A program made the position numbers and the translations under genes. From Bacteriovoracaceae bacterium UBA6200 (GTDB taxonomy: Bacteria > Bdellovibrionota > Bacteriovoracia > Bacteriovoracales > Bacteriovoracaceae): 6,662 nucleotides of DNA. Location: assembly GCA_002422605.1 (NCBI GenBank), contig DISW01000006.1, forward strand, positions 1 to 6,662, read 5' to 3'. How positions within the stretch are numbered: position 1 is the stretch's first letter; each line of letters begins with the position of its first letter. Of the stretch, positions 5,701-6,662 are shown one piece after another. Below the pieces are notes generated by a model. That model saw nothing but the letters and a program-made list of their open reading frames with translations. It was not told the DNA's origin and did no database searches.

Positions 5701-6376
5701 TTTTCCCTCGCTGTTCACGGCCTTCAGTTTTTTCTTTTAAAGATTTTTTCTCCACTGTTTTGATCAAAGCACCAAGAGCTGGAATTAAAACTTCTTCTAG
5801 CTCGAAATTTGTTTTCTTCCATTTATCGAGTATGCTTTCGTGAATAACCATTAAGGCCATCGCTCCTCCTGCATGACTTCTTGCTTTTGAGTAATAATAC
5901 TTTTTTTCATCCCAAGAATAGGCATAAAAACCTGAACCAATGGATTCAAGAGTATTAAAAATGAGTGACTGAATTCGCTCATCAATTGAATTTGGATTTT
6001 TTAAATTTATTGTTTCAGGAGGTATAATATTTTTTGCTAACTCGTAAACTCTAAGACTTGGAAGGTGATTTTTTAGCTTAACTTCGTTGTTTCTTTTCGG
6101 AAAGATTGAAGTATTTTCCGAAACATTTCCGAACTTTTCCGAATCTTTCGGAATGTTTCCGAAATTTTCCGAAAGGTTTGCCATTTCAAACTCATATTTT
6201 TCCGAAAACGAGATAAAGCTAGCATAGTCAATAAACCAATCTCGCCCGACTTTGATTGCTTCGATCTTTTTTTGTTTTATGAAATTTAAGACCGTTCTCT
6301 CACTCAAATTAAGAAGTTGAGATGCTTTTTTAACACTTATTTCTTTACCTGATTTTTTCAAAACTTCTCCATCCAT
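5687..6376 (-). CDS. HTH protein of the DGR cassette, with possible Avd-like C-terminal bundle
   Basis: A 229-residue protein. Residues 12-57 are a MerR/excisionase-type HTH_17 domain (SVKKASQLLNLSERTVLNFI, then KKIEAIKVGRDWFIDYASF). A polar linker (about 58-100) is encoded by DNA packed with the TTC(C/G)GAA motif. The C-terminal domain (about 105-212) is helical. Its segment IQSLIFNTLESIGSGF...KKYYYSKARSHAGGAM...HESI resembles the four-helix-bundle (IVP/Avd-like) pattern, but this is my own comparison and uncertain. The last 17 residues are charged and overlap avd. The SD is weak (GAAAAAGA) before ATG 6376; an in-frame TGA closely upstream excludes an earlier start. Lying between target and avd, it may regulate the cassette or take part in target-DNA recognition; neither is shown. 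Confidence 0.78.
   Translation of the reverse strand: MDGEVLKKSGKEISVKKASQLLNLSERTVLNFIKQKKIEAIKVGRDWFIDYASFISFSEKYEFEMANLSENFGNIPKDSEKFGNVSENTSIFPKRNNEVKLKNHLPSLRVYELAKNIIPPETINLKNPNSIDERIQSLIFNTLESIGSGFYAYSWDEKKYYYSKARSHAGGAMALMVIHESILDKWKKTNFELEEVLIPALGALIKTVEKKSLKEKTEGREQRGKNERT
6094..6208. repeat. Intragenic array of 8 TTC(C/G)GAA motifs, about 10-bp phased
   Basis: Copies of the 9-bp pseudo-palindrome TTTC(C/G)GAAA (sometimes one flank short) are centred at 6099, 6119, 6130, 6140, 6150, 6160, 6170 and 6203. Five consecutive copies are exactly 10 bp apart and the others are near whole helical turns (20, 11 and 33 bp). Six read CCG and two CGG on the plus strand. The array lies in the HTH gene linker. 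Because 10 is not a multiple of 3, the peptide does not repeat regularly, which suggests DNA-level function or origin. Confidence 0.9.
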
Positions 6377-6408
6377 GGATCTTTTTCAATTTTTAACTTC
6401 GCGAGTTC

Positions 6409-6481
6409 TTTTCCGAATCTTTCCGAATCATTCGGAAATTTTCGGAAACTGACTCAATGCTAATTCGGAAACTTTCCGAAA
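6409..6481. repeat. Upstream array of 6 TTC(C/G)GAA motifs, about 10-bp phased
   Basis: Copies are centred at 6414, 6424, 6434, 6444, 6467 and 6477, with spacings of 10, 10, 10, 23 and 10 bp, three in each orientation. The array sits 33-105 bases upstream of the HTH start codon, the position of an operator or 5' leader. It shares extended similarity with the intragenic array: CGAAAGGTTT, then TTCAAACT, then TATTTTT follow in the same order at 6170 and 6477, indicating an old duplication about 307 bp apart. Confidence 0.88.
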
Positions 6482-6498
6482 GGTTTCATCCTTCAAAC

Positions 6499-6529
6499 TT
6501 TATATTTTTTCTCTTGTCCCTTTTTACAA
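6499..6529 (-). promoter_or_regulatory. Tentative promoter for the HTH-avd-RT-TR genes
   Basis: On the minus strand TTGTAA (6524-6529) and TATAAA (6499-6504) are spaced 19 bp, a long but possible -35/-10 pair. The TTC(C/G)GAA array begins about 18 bases downstream of the -10, suiting repression at the transcription start. The cassette might instead be read from the target gene promoter outside the window. Confidence 0.25.
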
Positions 6530-6555
6530 ATTTCAAAACTTCCCCCAAGAACCAA

Positions 6556-6588
6556 GAGCGCTTCGCGCTTCCAAGGGGCTTACGCCCT
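6556..6588 (-). other. Tandem hairpins between the target stop and the HTH gene (DGR homing-type stem-loops)
   Basis: On the minus strand, 6575-6588 folds as AGGGC-GTAA-GCCCC (GNRA-type loop) and 6557-6569 as AGCGC-GAA-GCGCT. They lie 47-78 bases beyond the VR 3' end, in a G/C-rich patch. In the Bordetella phage DGR, a hairpin/cruciform with a GAAA loop just beyond the VR promotes homing. A similar role is inferred here from position and loop type. They could alternatively form a terminator for the target gene, although no strong U-run follows. Confidence 0.5.
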
Positions 6589-6631
6589 CCAAGAACTTGC
6601 CTCAAGGGCTCTCCACATTATCCCCATTTCA

Positions 6632-6662
6632 TTACGGGACGAACACACAGCGGAAGCCGATG
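6632..6662 (-). CDS. C-terminal end of the DGR target protein (partial), variable-region 3' end
   Basis: Only the last nine codons and TAA are in the window: Ile-Gly-Phe-Arg-Cys-Val-Phe-Val-Pro-stop, with a second stop (TGA) directly after. This is the conserved C-terminus of the C-type-lectin/FGE-like (sulfatase-modifying-factor) fold found in many DGR targets, where the VR forms the ligand-binding face. The 28 bases 6635-6662 equal the TR 3' end, so the rest of the VR and the gene lie to the right, transcribed toward this window. The target's N-terminal domains and cellular location cannot be seen. Confidence 0.85.
   Translation of the reverse strand, partial: IGFRCVFVP
6635..6662 (-). repeat. 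3' end of the DGR variable repeat (VR/IMH)
   Basis: Twenty-eight bases identical to 4197-4224, running to the window edge. Identity stops exactly at the target stop codon (CCG then TAA here; CCG then GGC after the TR). This end of the VR, free of AAC codons, corresponds to the IMH, where mutagenic homing begins. Confidence 0.85.

Larger units (their letters stand above)
4051..6662 (-). mobile_element. Diversity-generating retroelement cassette (partial, VR extends off window)
   Basis: All parts lie on one strand in the order target/VR, tandem hairpins, HTH gene, avd, RT, TR, structured spacer. The RT motifs, the Avd and the TR/VR identity each support the call. The TR lies downstream of the RT, unlike Bordetella phage BPP-1, where it lies between avd and RT. 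The left boundary is taken at the junction with the start-less barrel gene; no insertion-site duplication can be identified. Confidence 0.85.

Noticed and set aside
5701..5718. GTG start at 5718 for avd, giving 128 residues
   Set aside because: The GAGGGA SD lies between this GTG and ATG 5700 with ideal spacing for the ATG, and the extra six residues are not part of the Avd pattern.
6094..6481. CRISPR-like array
   Set aside because: The repeated unit is only about 9 bp with 1-2 base spacers, partly coding and in both orientations; there are no long unique spacers and no cas genes.

Overview
The window is AT-rich, Gram-negative-type DNA. It shows a lipoprotein signal peptide, a LysM plus beta-barrel outer-membrane protein ending in phenylalanine, strong Shine-Dalgarno (SD) sites, and a two-domain HTH regulator resembling the TIGR02147 type that is common in Bdellovibrio relatives. 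Together these suggest a low-GC Bdellovibrionota member (Bacteriovorax/Peredibacter-like). That placement is inference; no marker gene is present.

Left part (1-485, minus strand): a small cluster read right to left. It contains a 51-residue ORF, a 71-residue basic helical protein, and the first 25 codons of a lipoprotein cut by the window edge. Each has a good SD. Positions 486-833 hold no gene but carry a perfect 17-bp inverted repeat and spaced TGTCA repeats.

Middle (834-3058, plus strand): a compact group of an HTH regulator, a small exported protein (ATGA overlap) and a full-length RhuM-family protein. RhuM genes are often found in accessory or island DNA.

Right part (3090-6662, minus strand): a diversity-generating retroelement (DGR). 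In transcription order it has the last nine codons of a target gene whose C-terminus is a C-type-lectin/FGE-like variable region, two small hairpins, an HTH protein with a possible Avd-like C-terminal bundle, an avd gene, a reverse transcriptase with YMDD and the DGR-type IGNYTSQ motif, and an Asn-codon-rich template repeat (TR). A structured spacer follows, then a LysM/beta-barrel gene with no ATG of its own. The 28 bp at the right window edge are identical to the 3' end of the TR, which fixes the TR/VR relationship. In the standard DGR mechanism the RT-Avd complex copies TR RNA with adenine-specific errors and the cDNA replaces the VR, diversifying the target protein.

The least ordinary feature is a set of 14 copies of the pseudo-palindrome TTC(C/G)GAA, many spaced exactly 10 bp apart. 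They form two arrays, one inside the HTH gene and one just upstream of it. Also unusual is the continuous open frame that starts on the RT stop codon (ATGA), runs through the TR and spacer, and enters the LysM/beta-barrel gene.
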